Shown piece after piece: positions 42,114 through 50,759 of a stretch of 64,000 bases of DNA; positions within the stretch are counted from its first letter, which is position 1, and every line of letters begins with the position of its first letter. The translations under genes and the position numbers were made by a program. Source of the DNA: Pseudomonadota bacterium. Its GTDB lineage: Bacteria > Pseudomonadota > Alphaproteobacteria > Sphingomonadales > Sphingomonadaceae. The notes under the pieces are model-generated. The model was not told the origin of the DNA and searched no databases. It saw only the letters and a program-made list of their open reading frames with translations. The DNA is taken from positions 1 through 64,000 of the forward strand of contig JAJYQP010000006.1 in the NCBI GenBank assembly GCA_021794525.1, in the 5' to 3' direction.

Positions 42114-43064
42114 ATGAGCCAGACTGCCGCAGCCCGCACCGAGCCCGCAACCGATTTCACGCGGCTGCCGGATTTGCCGGCGGATGTGTTCACCGCTCCG
42201 CTCAGGCGCCCGGAGCAGGTCGGCGAGGACTGGCTGGAGTCGAAGCAGACCGCCTATTCGAGCGAGGACGACGCGATCTGGGACGACCTGTTCGAGCGTC
42301 AGATGGACGTGCTTCCCGGCCGCGCCGCCAGCGCCTTCATGGCGGGCCTCCAGAAACTCAACCTCAATCGCGGCGGGGTACCCGAGTTCGGCAAGCTATC
42401 CGAAGACCTCGGCCAGCTGACGGGTTGGAGCGTGGTGCCGGTGCCGATGCTCATCCCCGATCACGTGTTCTTCTGGCACCTCGCCAACCGGCGCTTCCCG
42501 GCGGGCAATTTCATCCGTACGCGCGATACCTTCGATTACATCCAGGAGCCCGACGTCTTCCATGACGTGTTCGGCCACGTGCCGATGCTGACCGACCCGG
42601 TCTATGCCGATTACATGCAGGAATATGGTCGCGCCGGGTGGAAGGCGATGCGCTTCAACCGGCTGAAATCGCTGGGGGCACTTTACTGGTACACGGTCGA
42701 GTTCGGGCTGATCCAGGAGCGCGACGGCATCAAGGCCTATGGCGCCGGAATCCTCTCCGGGCCTACCGAGGTCGTCTTTGCGACCGAGGCACAGAGCCCG
42801 AACCGGATCATGCTCAACGTCGACCGGGTGATGCGCACGGATTACGTCATCAGCGACCTGCAGCCGACCTATTTCGTTATCGAGAGCTTCGACGATCTCT
42901 ATCGCCAGACCGTGGAGCGCGATTTCGAGCGGCTTTACCGCAGCCTGTCGCCCGGCTTCACCTATGCCAACAGCGCCGTTATCGACGTCGACGACGTGCT
43001 GCATCGCGGGACGCAGGAATATTCGCTGCGCGGTGGGCGGGGGAGCGGCGCGGCGCCGGTGTGA
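42114..43064 (+). CDS. phhA: Phenylalanine 4-monooxygenase
   Basis: Pterin-dependent iron enzyme converting phenylalanine to tyrosine. The 316-residue bacterial form lacks a regulatory ACT domain. The iron ligands are in DVFHDVFGHVPML (two His, about 158 and 163) and the Glu in LYWYTVEFGL (about 203); the pterin-site region GWSVVPVPMLIPDHVFFWHLA is intact. The pterin recycling dehydratase (PhhB) is not next to it. The gene has no ribosome site. Confidence 0.96.
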   Translation: MSQTAAARTEPATDFTRLPDLPADVFTAPLRRPEQVGEDWLESKQTAYSSEDDAIWDDLFERQMDVLPGRAASAFMAGLQKLNLNRGGVPEFGKLSEDLGQLTGWSVVPVPMLIPDHVFFWHLANRRFPAGNFIRTRDTFDYIQEPDVFHDVFGHVPMLTDPVYADYMQEYGRAGWKAMRFNRLKSLGALYWYTVEFGLIQERDGIKAYGAGILSGPTEVVFATEAQSPNRIMLNVDRVMRTDYVISDLQPTYFVIESFDDLYRQTVERDFERLYRSLSPGFTYANSAVIDVDDVLHRGTQEYSLRGGRGSGAAPV

Positions 43065-43068
43065 CAGG

Positions 43069-43103
43069 AAAAAGAAACCGGCCCGGGATCACTCCCGAGC
43101 CGG
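43069..43103 (-). terminator. Rho-independent terminator of the 43124-43405 gene
   Basis: An 11-bp stem with one mismatch (43078-43088 and 43093-43103, 4-nt loop). On the minus strand it is followed by TTTCTTTTT. It lies 20 bp after the minus-strand stop and just beyond the phhA stop. Confidence 0.85.
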
Positions 43104-43123
43104 TGTCCTGAAATTCGCCAGGA

Positions 43124-43405
43124 TTACTTGGCGGCGTCGGTGGCGGTCGCGTTGCCGTCAGCCTTGTCCATCGCCTCACCCTGCTTTTCCATGGCGTCGG
43201 CCTTGTTCTCGGCCTGATCGGTCATGGCATCAGCCTGTTCGTCGGTAATCTTGCCGGCGTCGGCCGAAGCTTCGGCAGCGGCATTTACGGCTTCGGCGTT
43301 CTGCTCGCCGGCGTCTTCCATCGCGTTTTCCTTCGGGCCGTCACAGGCGACGACGCCGAAGCTGAGCGCGGCGGCAAGCATCGAGGTCTTGATCATGGTC
43401 TTCAT
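43124..43405 (-). CDS. Small acidic Ala-rich lipoprotein
   Basis: A 93-residue predicted lipoprotein. The signal ends GVVAC (Cys at about 21) and the mature part is acidic and helical, with repeated Ala/Asp/Glu/Lys blocks (AEAVNAAAEASADAG, ADAMTDQAENKADAMEKQGEAM), similar in style to the 36154 product. The function is unknown; a coiled-coil envelope protein is likely. A GGGGAAG ribosome site precedes the ATG. It is flanked by hairpins on both sides. Confidence 0.85.
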   Translation of the reverse strand: MKTMIKTSMLAAALSFGVVACDGPKENAMEDAGEQNAEAVNAAAEASADAGKITDEQADAMTDQAENKADAMEKQGEAMDKADGNATATDAAK

Positions 43406-43423
43406 TTTTCTTCCCCTTTTCAG

Positions 43424-43450
43424 AAAAACCGGCGCAACCTATATGCCGGT
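43424..43450 (-). terminator. Terminator after the GlsB-like gene, in the leader of the next gene
   Basis: Stem ACCGGC / GCCGGT (43428-43433, 43445-43450) with an 11-nt loop, and a run of five T on the minus strand. It ends 18 nt before the ATG of the 43405 lipoprotein gene, so it could also act as an attenuator for read-through transcripts. Confidence 0.65.
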
Positions 43451-43467
43451 GGGTTCGGTTTGCAAAC

Positions 43468-43734
43468 TCATCGAGAGCGAGCGGCCATCCATCGACGTGC
43501 AAGCATATGCAGGACGACGATGAACAGGGCCGCCGACAGCACACCCCACAGCAACTGACCGGCGCTGATGCCCGCGGAGAGGGAGACGTTCCCTGCCAGC
43601 AGTGCGCCCACATATGCGCCCGCGATGCCCGCGAGGCCACAGGCGGTGATGCCGACCCTGTCATCCCGCTCGACGACGATCGCGGCCAGCCATCCCATGA
43701 CGGAACCTACAATGGTCAGAATCAGGAATCCCAT
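43468..43734 (-). CDS. GlsB/YeaQ/YmgE-family stress membrane protein
   Basis: An 88-residue inner-membrane protein of the transglycosylase-associated (GlsB/YeaQ) family with three hydrophobic helices. The motifs are GFLILTIVGSVMGWLAAIVV and GLAGIAGAYVGALL. The N-terminal Met at 43734 is preferred to an upstream one at 43764. Members are often stress-induced, but the biochemical role is not known. The terminator hairpin at 43424-43450 lies just after it. Confidence 0.88.
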   Translation of the reverse strand: MGFLILTIVGSVMGWLAAIVVERDDRVGITACGLAGIAGAYVGALLAGNVSLSAGISAGQLLWGVLSAALFIVVLHMLARRWMAARSR

Positions 43735-43825
43735 CGGCTTCGGCTCACTCGTGATCAGGCGCAACTAGGGCAACAAGTGTCCGGCAGGCCAAAAGGTTCC
43801 GCAGATCGTGACAAAAATGTGGCCG

Positions 43826-44659
43826 TCAGCGAATGATGAGCCAGACGAGCGCCGCGGTCCCGGCGACGATACGATACCAGGCGAATGGCGCAAAGCCCCG
43901 CCGGCTGACATAGGCCACGAACAGGCGGATGACCGCTAGTGCCACGATGAAGCTGACGACGAAGCCGACCGCGATTTCTGCCCATCCGACGGTGCCGGTT
44001 CCGCTCGATAGCTGGTCGGCCTTGGTCGCCAATTCCAGCGTGGTCGCGCCCAGCATGGTGGGTATGGCAAGGAAGAAGGAGAACTCCGCCGCGGTCTTGC
44101 GCGCGGTTCCCATCGCCAGCGCGCCCAGGATTGTCGCCCCCGAGCGGCTGACCCCCGGTACCATGGCGAGACATTGCGCAAGGCCAATCCCGAGGACCGT
44201 GCGGATCGGCAGGTCGGCGATTTCCGCTTCCGCGTCGTCCTCTCGTCCCGGTGCGCGGCGCGACACCAGGCGTTCGATAAGAAGGATGGCCACGCCACCC
44301 GCGATCAGCGCCCAGGCGACCACCACGGGACTGCCGAGCAGGACCTCGATCTGGTCCTTGAACGCCAGTCCGAGCACGACCGAGGGCAGGAACGCGATGA
44401 GGATGTTGCGAACGAACCGCATCCCGCGCGCGTCCCGGCGCAAGAGGTCCATCAGAACTGCCCACAAGGTGCCCCAGTACTGGTACACCACGGCCAGGAT
44501 GGCGCCGAGCTGAATGATGACGTTGAACATCGCCCATTGCGCGGCGTTATAGCCGAACAGCTCGGTGGCGAGGATCAGGTGTCCGGTCGAGGACACCGGC
44601 AGGAATTCGGTGACGCCCTCGACGATGCCGAGCAGGATGGCGGTGATGAGATCGTTCAT
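43826..44659 (-). CDS. uppP: Undecaprenyl-diphosphate phosphatase
   Basis: Integral membrane enzyme (277 residues, about eight helices) that dephosphorylates undecaprenyl pyrophosphate to recycle the cell-wall lipid carrier. The catalytic motifs are GIVEGVTEFLPVSSTGHLIL at the N-terminus and MVPGVSRSGATILGALAMG in the middle. The start is at 44659 (MNDLITAIL) rather than 44683. A charged insertion (RRAPGREDDAEAEIADLP) lies in a loop. It is 52 bp downstream of the ABC exporter gene, probably on one transcript. Confidence 0.96.
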   Translation of the reverse strand: MNDLITAILLGIVEGVTEFLPVSSTGHLILATELFGYNAAQWAMFNVIIQLGAILAVVYQYWGTLWAVLMDLLRRDARGMRFVRNILIAFLPSVVLGLAFKDQIEVLLGSPVVVAWALIAGGVAILLIERLVSRRAPGREDDAEAEIADLPIRTVLGIGLAQCLAMVPGVSRSGATILGALAMGTARKTAAEFSFFLAIPTMLGATTLELATKADQLSSGTGTVGWAEIAVGFVVSFIVALAVIRLFVAYVSRRGFAPFAWYRIVAGTAALVWLIIR

Positions 44660-44711
44660 GCCGCGCCCATGAACGAGCGGCACGGTCTGTCAACCCGTCG
44701 CTGCCGGTTGC

Positions 44712-46538
44712 TCAGGCGGTCTGCATACCGAACTGCAGCGCGGCGAGACGCGCATAGAGACCGCCCGCGCGCGACAGGGTGTGGTGCGAGCCCTGCTCGA
44801 CGATCCGCCCCTCGTCCATCACCACGATGCGGTCGGCCGCGCGGATGGTGGCGAGGCGGTGGGCGATCACTAGCGTGGTCCTGTTCTGCATCAACCGGTC
44901 GAGCGCGTCCTGCACGAGCCGCTCGCTCTCGGCATCGAGCGCGCTGGTGGCCTCGTCCAGCAGCAGGATCGGCGTGTCGCGGAGCAGCGCGCGGGCAATG
45001 GCGAGGCGCTGCTGCTGTCCGCCGGAGAGGCGCGCGCCGTTCTCGCCGAGATCGGTGTCGAGGCCGTCGGGCAGGCGCTCGAGAAAATCGGCCGCATTGG
45101 CTGCGCGCGCGGCTTCCCAGATTTCAACATCCTCGGCATTCCAGCGGCCATAGCGCAGGTTGTCGCGCGCATTGGCGCTGAACAGGACGCCGTCCTGCGG
45201 GACCAGCGCAATCCGATCGCGGATGTCGGCGGGGTCGGCGCTTGCGAGCGGAATGCCGTCGAGCCGGATCGTGCCCGCCTGCGGATCGTAGAACCGCTCG
45301 GCAAGCTGGAAGATCGTGGACTTGCCTGCGCCGGAAGGGCCGACGATCGCAACCGTCTCCCCGGGCTCCACCTCGAGGGTAAAATCCTTGAGCGCCGCCA
45401 CGTCGGGCCGCGTCGGATAGCGGAAGCTGACGTTGCGGAACGACAGGCTGCCGCGCGCCGGAACCGGGAGTGCCTGCGGACGCGCGGGCGGGGCGATTGT
45501 CGGGACTTCCTCGAGCAGTTCGTTGAGGCGGCTGGCGGCGCCCGCGCCACGCAGAAGGTCGCCATAAACCTCGGTCAGGGCGCCGAATGCCCCGGCGACG
45601 AGTCCGCCGGTGATGACGAAAGCCGCGATGGTGCCGCCGCTGATGGTGCCGCTGCTGACGCCCAGCGCACCGCGCCACATGAGAAGGGTGATGGCGCCGA
45701 AGACGAGGAAGATGACCACCGAGGTCATGATCGCGCGGATCAGGATGCGGCGCTTGGCGGTAGCGAAGCTGCGCTCCACCGCCGCGCCGAAGCGGTCGGT
45801 TTCGCGCTGTTCCTGGTTGAAACCCTGCACGATCTTCATGGCCGACAGGACTTCGGTCACCATCGCGCCGATGTCGGCGATCCGGTCCTGACTGTCGCGC
45901 GAGACGCTGCGGACGCGGCGCCCGAACACCGTGATCGGGATGACCACCAGCGGAATCACCAGCACCAGCCCGACGGTCAGCTGCGGGGCCAGGACGAAGA
46001 GATAGGCAATGCCGCCGATGCCCATCAGTACGTTCCGCAGCGCCACCGAAACGGTGGTGCCGACCACCTGCTCGATCAGCGTGGTATCGCTGGTCATGCG
46101 GCTGGAGATCTCCTTGGGGCTGTTCTGCTCGTAAAAGGCGGGGGACAGGCGCAGGAGGTTGCGGTGCACGGCGAGGCGGATATCGGCGACGACCCGCTCC
46201 CCCAGCCAGCTCACGAAGAAGAACCTGAATGCCGTGCCGATGGCGAGCACAGTGACGATGATCAGCAGGTATCGGAACCAGCGACCGATATTGGCCGCAT
46301 CGCTCCCGGCGGCAAAGCCCCGGTCGATGATGAGCTTGAACCCGGCCGGGATCGCCAGCGTGGCCGCGGCAGTGACCATCAGCGCGGCAAGCGCCGCCGC
46401 TACTTGGCCGGGATATCGCGCAGCGGCGGCCCAGACCATCCGCAGCGGGCGCAACGAGCGCGTCTTGCGCGGCGTCTCATCTTCAACACCGATAGGATTT
46501 TGCGACCCCTTTTCGGGTGTCTCCGATTTTCCGTCCAT
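44712..46538 (-). CDS. ABC exporter, fused permease and ATPase (MsbA/LmrA-like)
   Basis: Half-transporter of 608 residues working as a homodimer. The six-helix membrane domain spans about 45-330. The nucleotide-binding domain has Walker A GPSGAGKST (about 403), Q-loop LVPQDG, signature LSGGQQQRLA, Walker B ILLLDEATSALD and the H-loop VIAHR. It resembles lipid or drug exporters; the substrate is unknown. The location next to uppP suggests envelope-lipid work, as inference. Confidence 0.94.
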   Translation of the reverse strand: MDGKSETPEKGSQNPIGVEDETPRKTRSLRPLRMVWAAAARYPGQVAAALAALMVTAAATLAIPAGFKLIIDRGFAAGSDAANIGRWFRYLLIIVTVLAIGTAFRFFFVSWLGERVVADIRLAVHRNLLRLSPAFYEQNSPKEISSRMTSDTTLIEQVVGTTVSVALRNVLMGIGGIAYLFVLAPQLTVGLVLVIPLVVIPITVFGRRVRSVSRDSQDRIADIGAMVTEVLSAMKIVQGFNQEQRETDRFGAAVERSFATAKRRILIRAIMTSVVIFLVFGAITLLMWRGALGVSSGTISGGTIAAFVITGGLVAGAFGALTEVYGDLLRGAGAASRLNELLEEVPTIAPPARPQALPVPARGSLSFRNVSFRYPTRPDVAALKDFTLEVEPGETVAIVGPSGAGKSTIFQLAERFYDPQAGTIRLDGIPLASADPADIRDRIALVPQDGVLFSANARDNLRYGRWNAEDVEIWEAARAANAADFLERLPDGLDTDLGENGARLSGGQQQRLAIARALLRDTPILLLDEATSALDAESERLVQDALDRLMQNRTTLVIAHRLATIRAADRIVVMDEGRIVEQGSHHTLSRAGGLYARLAALQFGMQTA

Positions 46539-46597
46539 GGACCGCAGTTAGGCGCGGAGCCGGCAATTTTCTACAGCGCCGTGATCCGATTTCAGCA

Positions 46598-46612
46598 TTG
46601 TGCGTTGCACAA
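46598..46612. promoter_or_regulatory. TTGTGC-N3-GCACAA inverted repeat before phaZ
   Basis: Perfect 6-bp arms around GTT, with the core TGC-N3-GCA. This matches the style of PhaR-binding sites described in other Alphaproteobacteria for PHB genes. It sits 41 bp before the depolymerase start. The assignment is inference. Confidence 0.45.
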
Positions 46613-46652
46613 AGCGTTGCCGACGGCCACATATATCGTCCGGAGACGCTCG

Positions 46653-47915
46653 ATGACAGGGCGCAGCAGGGGTAACGCATTGCTTTATCACGCGCATGAG
46701 CTGCAGCGCAGCTGGCTGGATGCCGCGAGCACCTGGGCATCGATCGGGGCGGAAGTCCTCGGCAACCCGGCTTTGCCGGTCGGCTACATGGGCCTTGCTC
46801 CGTTCGCTGCCAGCGCGCTCGAGGTCATCGCCCATGCCACCGCGCCGCGCGGAAAGCCCGATTTCGACATCGAGGTCGTCGAAGCTGGCGGTCAGGGCTG
46901 GCCCGTGACCGAGTCGATCGTCCTCAACAAGCCATTCGGCGACCTTCGCCGCTTCACGCATCCGGGCCTCGCACCCGATGCCCCCAGGCTGCTGATCGTC
47001 GCGCCGATGAGCGGGCATTACGCGACCCTGTTGCGCGGCACGGTCGCGCGCATGGCGCAGTCCTGCGAAGTCTACATCACCGACTGGGCAGATGCGAAGG
47101 TCGTACCGCTGTCCGAAGGCCGCTTCGATCTCGACGATTACATCGATTACGCGATCGAATTCCTCGAGTTCATCGCCGGGCAGGATGATGGGCGCGGCGT
47201 TCACGCGATGGCGGTATGCCAGCCTTCGGTGCCGGTGTTCGCGGCGACGGCGATCCTTAACATGCACAAGAGCCCGGCGGCGCCCCGGACGCTCACCATG
47301 ATGGGCGGGCCGATCGACACTCGCGAATCCCCAACCACGGTCAATGATCTCGCGATGGAGCGGCCGATCGAGTGGTTCCGACAGAGCGTGATCGCGACCG
47401 TTCCCGGCCAGTATCGCGGCGCGGGGCGACGGGTCTACCCGGGCTTCCTGCAACTCGCCGGTTTCATGAGCATGAACCTCGGCAACCACCTGATGAGCCA
47501 CTGGGAGATGTTCAAGCACCTCACGGTCGGTGACCAGGAAGGCGCGCAGGCAACCAAGGATTTCTACGAGGAATACCGCAGCGTCTGCGACATGACGGCG
47601 GAGTTCTACCTGCAGACGGTGGAGGAGGTGTTCCAGAAGCACTCGCTGCCCAACGGCACCTTCACCCATCGGGGCGATATCGTCGATCTCGGTGCGATCA
47701 AGCGCACGGCCCTGCTCGCGGTCGAAGGCGAGCGGGACGACATCTCAGGGATCGGGCAGACCAGGGCGGCGCTGACGCTGGCGACGGGACTCGCGGCGCG
47801 CAAGAAGCGCTACCTGCTTGCCGAAGGCGCCGGGCATTACGGCATCTTCAACGGCAACCGGTGGCGCGACAGGATCGCGCCGGTGGTCGAGGAGTGGATC
47901 GCCGCCAACGGCTGA
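46653..47915 (+). CDS. phaZ: Intracellular polyhydroxybutyrate depolymerase
   Basis: Mobilises stored PHB granules. The 420-residue protein fits the intracellular PhaZ family: a catalytic Cys replaces Ser in MAVCQPSVPV (about 192), with ITDWADAK, MGGPIDTRESPTTVND, and the catalytic His in GAGHYGIFNG (about 397). A CGGAGA ribosome site stands before the ATG at 46653; longer reading frames upstream are within the ABC gene. Synthesis genes (phaC, phaAB) are not in the window. A PhaR-like site precedes it. Confidence 0.93.
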   Translation: MTGRSRGNALLYHAHELQRSWLDAASTWASIGAEVLGNPALPVGYMGLAPFAASALEVIAHATAPRGKPDFDIEVVEAGGQGWPVTESIVLNKPFGDLRRFTHPGLAPDAPRLLIVAPMSGHYATLLRGTVARMAQSCEVYITDWADAKVVPLSEGRFDLDDYIDYAIEFLEFIAGQDDGRGVHAMAVCQPSVPVFAATAILNMHKSPAAPRTLTMMGGPIDTRESPTTVNDLAMERPIEWFRQSVIATVPGQYRGAGRRVYPGFLQLAGFMSMNLGNHLMSHWEMFKHLTVGDQEGAQATKDFYEEYRSVCDMTAEFYLQTVEEVFQKHSLPNGTFTHRGDIVDLGAIKRTALLAVEGERDDISGIGQTRAALTLATGLAARKKRYLLAEGAGHYGIFNGNRWRDRIAPVVEEWIAANG

Positions 47916-47918
47916 CAG

Positions 47919-48521
47919 TCAGGTCTCGATGCGCGGCTCGCGGCGGGAGAACAGCCGCCGGAGAACGTGCCTGGCCGCAAACAGCAATCCGATGATGATC
48001 GCCACCAATACGGCGGCTATCCCGGCGGCGTAGGCCGGGTGCTCGTAAGCCATGTAGAGCAGGCCGGCGGTCGCAACGTCCTCGACCGTCGACACCGCGA
48101 TATTGCTCGCAGGTTCGGGGCTGGCATTGACCACGGCGCGTGCTCCGGCCTTGCCGGCATGGGCCGCAAGGCTCGCGCCTCCGCCAAGCAGGAGGGCGAT
48201 GACCTGCATTGCCGGGTCGGACGGGTCGACGATCGCTAGCGCCAGCAGCGCGCCGCCGACGGGTCTCACCAGCGTATGGACTGCGTCCCAGATCGAATCG
48301 AGCCACATGACCTTGTCGGCAAAGAACTCGGCCAGCGCGCCCACCGCGGCGATCCCCATGATCCACGGGTTGGCGAGGATCTCGAGCGAATGGAGATGCT
48401 CGGGGAGCGGTAGCGCGCCGAGTCGCATGGCGAGCCCGGTGGCTAAGACGCTGAGATAGAGCCGCCAACCCGCCAGCAGGCTGACGCTCCCCGCGATCCC
48501 CAGGATTGCCATGATGTCCAC
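47919..48521 (-). CDS. DUF4126 membrane protein
   Basis: A 200-residue hydrophobic protein of the DUF4126 family with about five to six helices (GSVSLLAGWRLYLSVLATGLAMR; LANPWIMGIAAVGALAEFFADKV; AVGGALLALAI-type segments) and a basic C-terminal end (RHVLRRLFSRREPR). Its function is unknown. The start is a GTG with GGAGGG 6 nt upstream. It converges on phaZ with 3 bp between the stops. Confidence 0.85.
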   Translation of the reverse strand: MDIMAILGIAGSVSLLAGWRLYLSVLATGLAMRLGALPLPEHLHSLEILANPWIMGIAAVGALAEFFADKVMWLDSIWDAVHTLVRPVGGALLALAIVDPSDPAMQVIALLLGGGASLAAHAGKAGARAVVNASPEPASNIAVSTVEDVATAGLLYMAYEHPAYAAGIAAVLVAIIIGLLFAARHVLRRLFSRREPRIET

Positions 48522-48568
48522 GGGCTTCCCTCCAAGGTCAGGCCGGAAAGACGGTTAGACCCGTGCGC

Positions 48569-49048
48569 CTAAAGCGCAAGCACGGCCTCGCCAACCGGGG
48601 ACGCGGAAGTGCCTGGAACAAATTCTGCCGGCTGCGAATCGCGCGTTATCCTCACCGCTGCTGCTACCATTCCGGGCGCGCTGACGTGTTCTGGATCGCT
48701 CTCGACAGTTTGAGCCTCGCCAGGCGCGGCATCATTCCCGGCCACATAGCTTGCCGGTTCGACATAGGGTTGCCGGTCGAGCACACGATAGCGCGTCTGG
48801 CTGAACAGTCCGCGTTCGGAAAGCTGCGCTACCCGTATGGTGCCGCGGGCAGTCACCAGTGGATAACGATCGGGCATCACTCCGGCCGTGACTGTCGGCT
48901 GGCGCCCGCTCGAGGTTTCGTGGTTCTGATAATATTCGGTCGTTGCCGATGCAGCGACGACGGGTGACGAACCTAATGCTGTGCCCGCGATTGCCCCACC
49001 CACGGCACACACGAGGCCCGCCCCCCAAAGCAGGGGAGACCTGATCAT
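48569..49048 (-). CDS. Exported or membrane-anchored protein of unknown function
   Basis: 159 residues. A hydrophobic N-terminal segment (LLWGAGLVCAVGGAIAGTALG) acts as signal or anchor, and the remainder is polar with no recognised domain (RGTIRVAQLSERGLFSQTRYRVLDRQPYVEPAS). The ATG at 49048 is preferred over longer frames because it starts the hydrophobic segment and has GGAG upstream. An EcfG-type promoter lies 37 nt before the ATG, so it is probably a general-stress gene. Confidence 0.7.
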   Translation of the reverse strand: MIRSPLLWGAGLVCAVGGAIAGTALGSSPVVAASATTEYYQNHETSSGRQPTVTAGVMPDRYPLVTARGTIRVAQLSERGLFSQTRYRVLDRQPYVEPASYVAGNDAAPGEAQTVESDPEHVSAPGMVAAAVRITRDSQPAEFVPGTSASPVGEAVLAL

Positions 49049-49085
49049 GATCCACGTACTCCGAAACTGTGATCTTGGCTGTGAA

Positions 49086-49111
49086 AACGCGCCGCGGCGC
49101 CACTGCGTTCC
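49086..49111 (-). promoter_or_regulatory. EcfG-type (general stress sigma) promoter
   Basis: On the minus strand GGAAC (49111-49107), 17 bp, CGTT (49089-49086): an exact match to the EcfG consensus of Alphaproteobacteria. It has the right orientation and distance for the gene starting at 49048. Confidence 0.65.
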
Positions 49112-49265
49112 CGAAAGCGGGTGCGGGATTGTTAACTCTGGCAAGCAAGGAGGCGGCAACCGCAGCGTGTAAGGGCATGATAAAGGTTCATCGGCTAAGT
49201 TAATGCCGCAATCAGGATATCGCGGACCAGGGGCAAGCGGTCCGCACGGGGGACAGGGTCGGCCA

Positions 49266-50180
49266 ATGCACGAATTGCAAAAGGTGTTCGCGACGGAAGC
49301 AGGCGAGGCGAGGTGGACGCAGGACATGCACGCCCTGTTCGGCGCGGGCGCCTTCGACGAGGCGGAATCGCTGCTGGCGGAAGCGCTCACTGCGCTCGAC
49401 ACCGAATTGGGGTGGCGATGCCTCGAGCTCCCGCGTGAGGCTGTGGTGCTGTCGGGCTGGGAAGAGATGGACGAGGCGATCGCCTTGCACGAGGGCGACC
49501 CGGTCACGGCCGTGACGATAGCCATCGCCAATGAGGCCGACCGCGCCTTCGAGAAAGGCCAGGTGCACCGGCCGTACGTGCTCCTCGGCCTCTATACCGA
49601 CGAGGCCTACCCGTTTTCCAAAACGGTGCATTGGGAACTGCTGGACGAATGCCACGCGGAGGTGCCCGGATGGGCCGGGCGCGAGGAAGATGTCGAGATC
49701 CACATGGACATCGAAGGGCTGGACTTGCTCAACACGAGCCTCGTCCACCACAAACAGCGCCATTATTTCCGCGAGAACGGCGATGCGCCTGCGCCGCTGC
49801 GCTATGTCGAGTTCGTGGTCGCGTGCTGGTGGCGCGCGCTCCGCTGGCACCAGGCGGTGGCGACGGAATGCAAGCTTCACGGCCTGACCCGCGCGATCCC
49901 GGTGATCGCGGGCATGGTCGACATGCGGCCCGAGGCGGTCGCGATCCACGCATCCGGCATCGGCAAGAACGGTACGCTGTGCGCTGACGATGCCGACCAT
50001 GGTTGCGGCAGCACCATGGCGGAAAGCTTCGGTGAGGGCTTCATCCAGCGCAAGGCGGTCGAAGAGGAAAGGGCGCCGCCAACCGGCTCCGACATCCGTC
50101 GCCGTGCCCTGGAGGACGGCGAAGTCCTCGAACAGCCCGCGCGGGCCGGCCTCTGGGCGCGGATTTTCGGTCGGCGCTGA
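49266..50180 (+). CDS. Conserved-looking protein of unknown function
   Basis: A 304-residue soluble protein that I do not recognise. It has no signal peptide or membrane helix. It is rich in acidic residues and Trp/His (ELGWRCLELPREAVVLSGWEE, EEDVEIHMDIEGLDLLN, VACWWRALRWHQAVATECKLHGL). A GIGKNGTLCADDADHGCGSTMAE segment contains a Cys/His/Asp cluster that could bind metal. An upstream ATG at 49203 is an alternative start. It runs in the same direction as the next gene with a 51-bp gap. Confidence 0.7.
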   Translation: MHELQKVFATEAGEARWTQDMHALFGAGAFDEAESLLAEALTALDTELGWRCLELPREAVVLSGWEEMDEAIALHEGDPVTAVTIAIANEADRAFEKGQVHRPYVLLGLYTDEAYPFSKTVHWELLDECHAEVPGWAGREEDVEIHMDIEGLDLLNTSLVHHKQRHYFRENGDAPAPLRYVEFVVACWWRALRWHQAVATECKLHGLTRAIPVIAGMVDMRPEAVAIHASGIGKNGTLCADDADHGCGSTMAESFGEGFIQRKAVEEERAPPTGSDIRRRALEDGEVLEQPARAGLWARIFGRR

Positions 50181-50231
50181 CCTTCGCACACCGGCTTGAC
50201 CGGTCAGGGCGGCGGAGGCAGAGGTGCGCAG

Positions 50232-50672
50232 ATGGGGCCCCGAGGGAGAGTTTCGAGCATTTTTGCCATCGCGGCATTCGCGCTCTCCGGGTGCAGTGCC
50301 GGGTCGCAGGATGGCCGTTCCCCGTCAGCGCCACGATCCGAGGTGATCGCGCCGGATGAAACGATCCGTCTCACCGGGGCCGAGCCGTTCTGGGGCGGGA
50401 CCATCGCCTCGGGCCGGCTGGTCTATACCACTCCCGAAGACCCTGCCGGCCAGACGGTGGAGGTCCGGCGCTTCGCCGGGCTCAACGGCTTCGGCTTCGC
50501 CGGCCGGATGGGCGAGCAGGCGCTCGATGTCGTCGTCACCGAAGCACCGTGTTCCGACGGCATGAGCGACCGCATATACCCGTTTTCGGTCGTGCTTCAG
50601 ATCGGGCAGGACCAGCGTCGTGGTTGCGGCTGGACGGAACGACTACCCTACGCTGGTCCGGCCACCCCCTAG
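50232..50672 (+). CDS. COG3650-like lipoprotein
   Basis: A 146-residue lipoprotein with lipobox FALSGC (Cys at about 21). The mature domain has the pattern of the COG3650 group of uncharacterised envelope proteins: GAEPFWGGTI near the start and EAPCSDGMSDRIYPF followed by GCGW, whose two Cys may form a disulfide. No function is established. The ATG at 50232 follows AGAGGTG; a GTG-type longer start at 50196 is less likely. Confidence 0.8.
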   Translation: MGPRGRVSSIFAIAAFALSGCSAGSQDGRSPSAPRSEVIAPDETIRLTGAEPFWGGTIASGRLVYTTPEDPAGQTVEVRRFAGLNGFGFAGRMGEQALDVVVTEAPCSDGMSDRIYPFSVVLQIGQDQRRGCGWTERLPYAGPATP

Positions 50673-50759
50673 CGGCCAAATCAAGGAACAAAATCTCAGC
50701 CAGCGGATTAAGCGCGCGGAAAGGGTCGCAATCTCCCAACCGACAGCCCGTGGACTATT

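Noticed and set aside
40470-43064. 864-codon plus-strand frame running into phhA
   Set aside because: Only its last 316 residues are phhA; the earlier part is the wrong frame of the MaoC gene and the antisense of ppk2.
43735-43825. GGAAC upstream of the GlsB-like gene as an EcfG promoter
   Set aside because: No CGTT-like -10 at 16-17 bp, despite the stress-related family.
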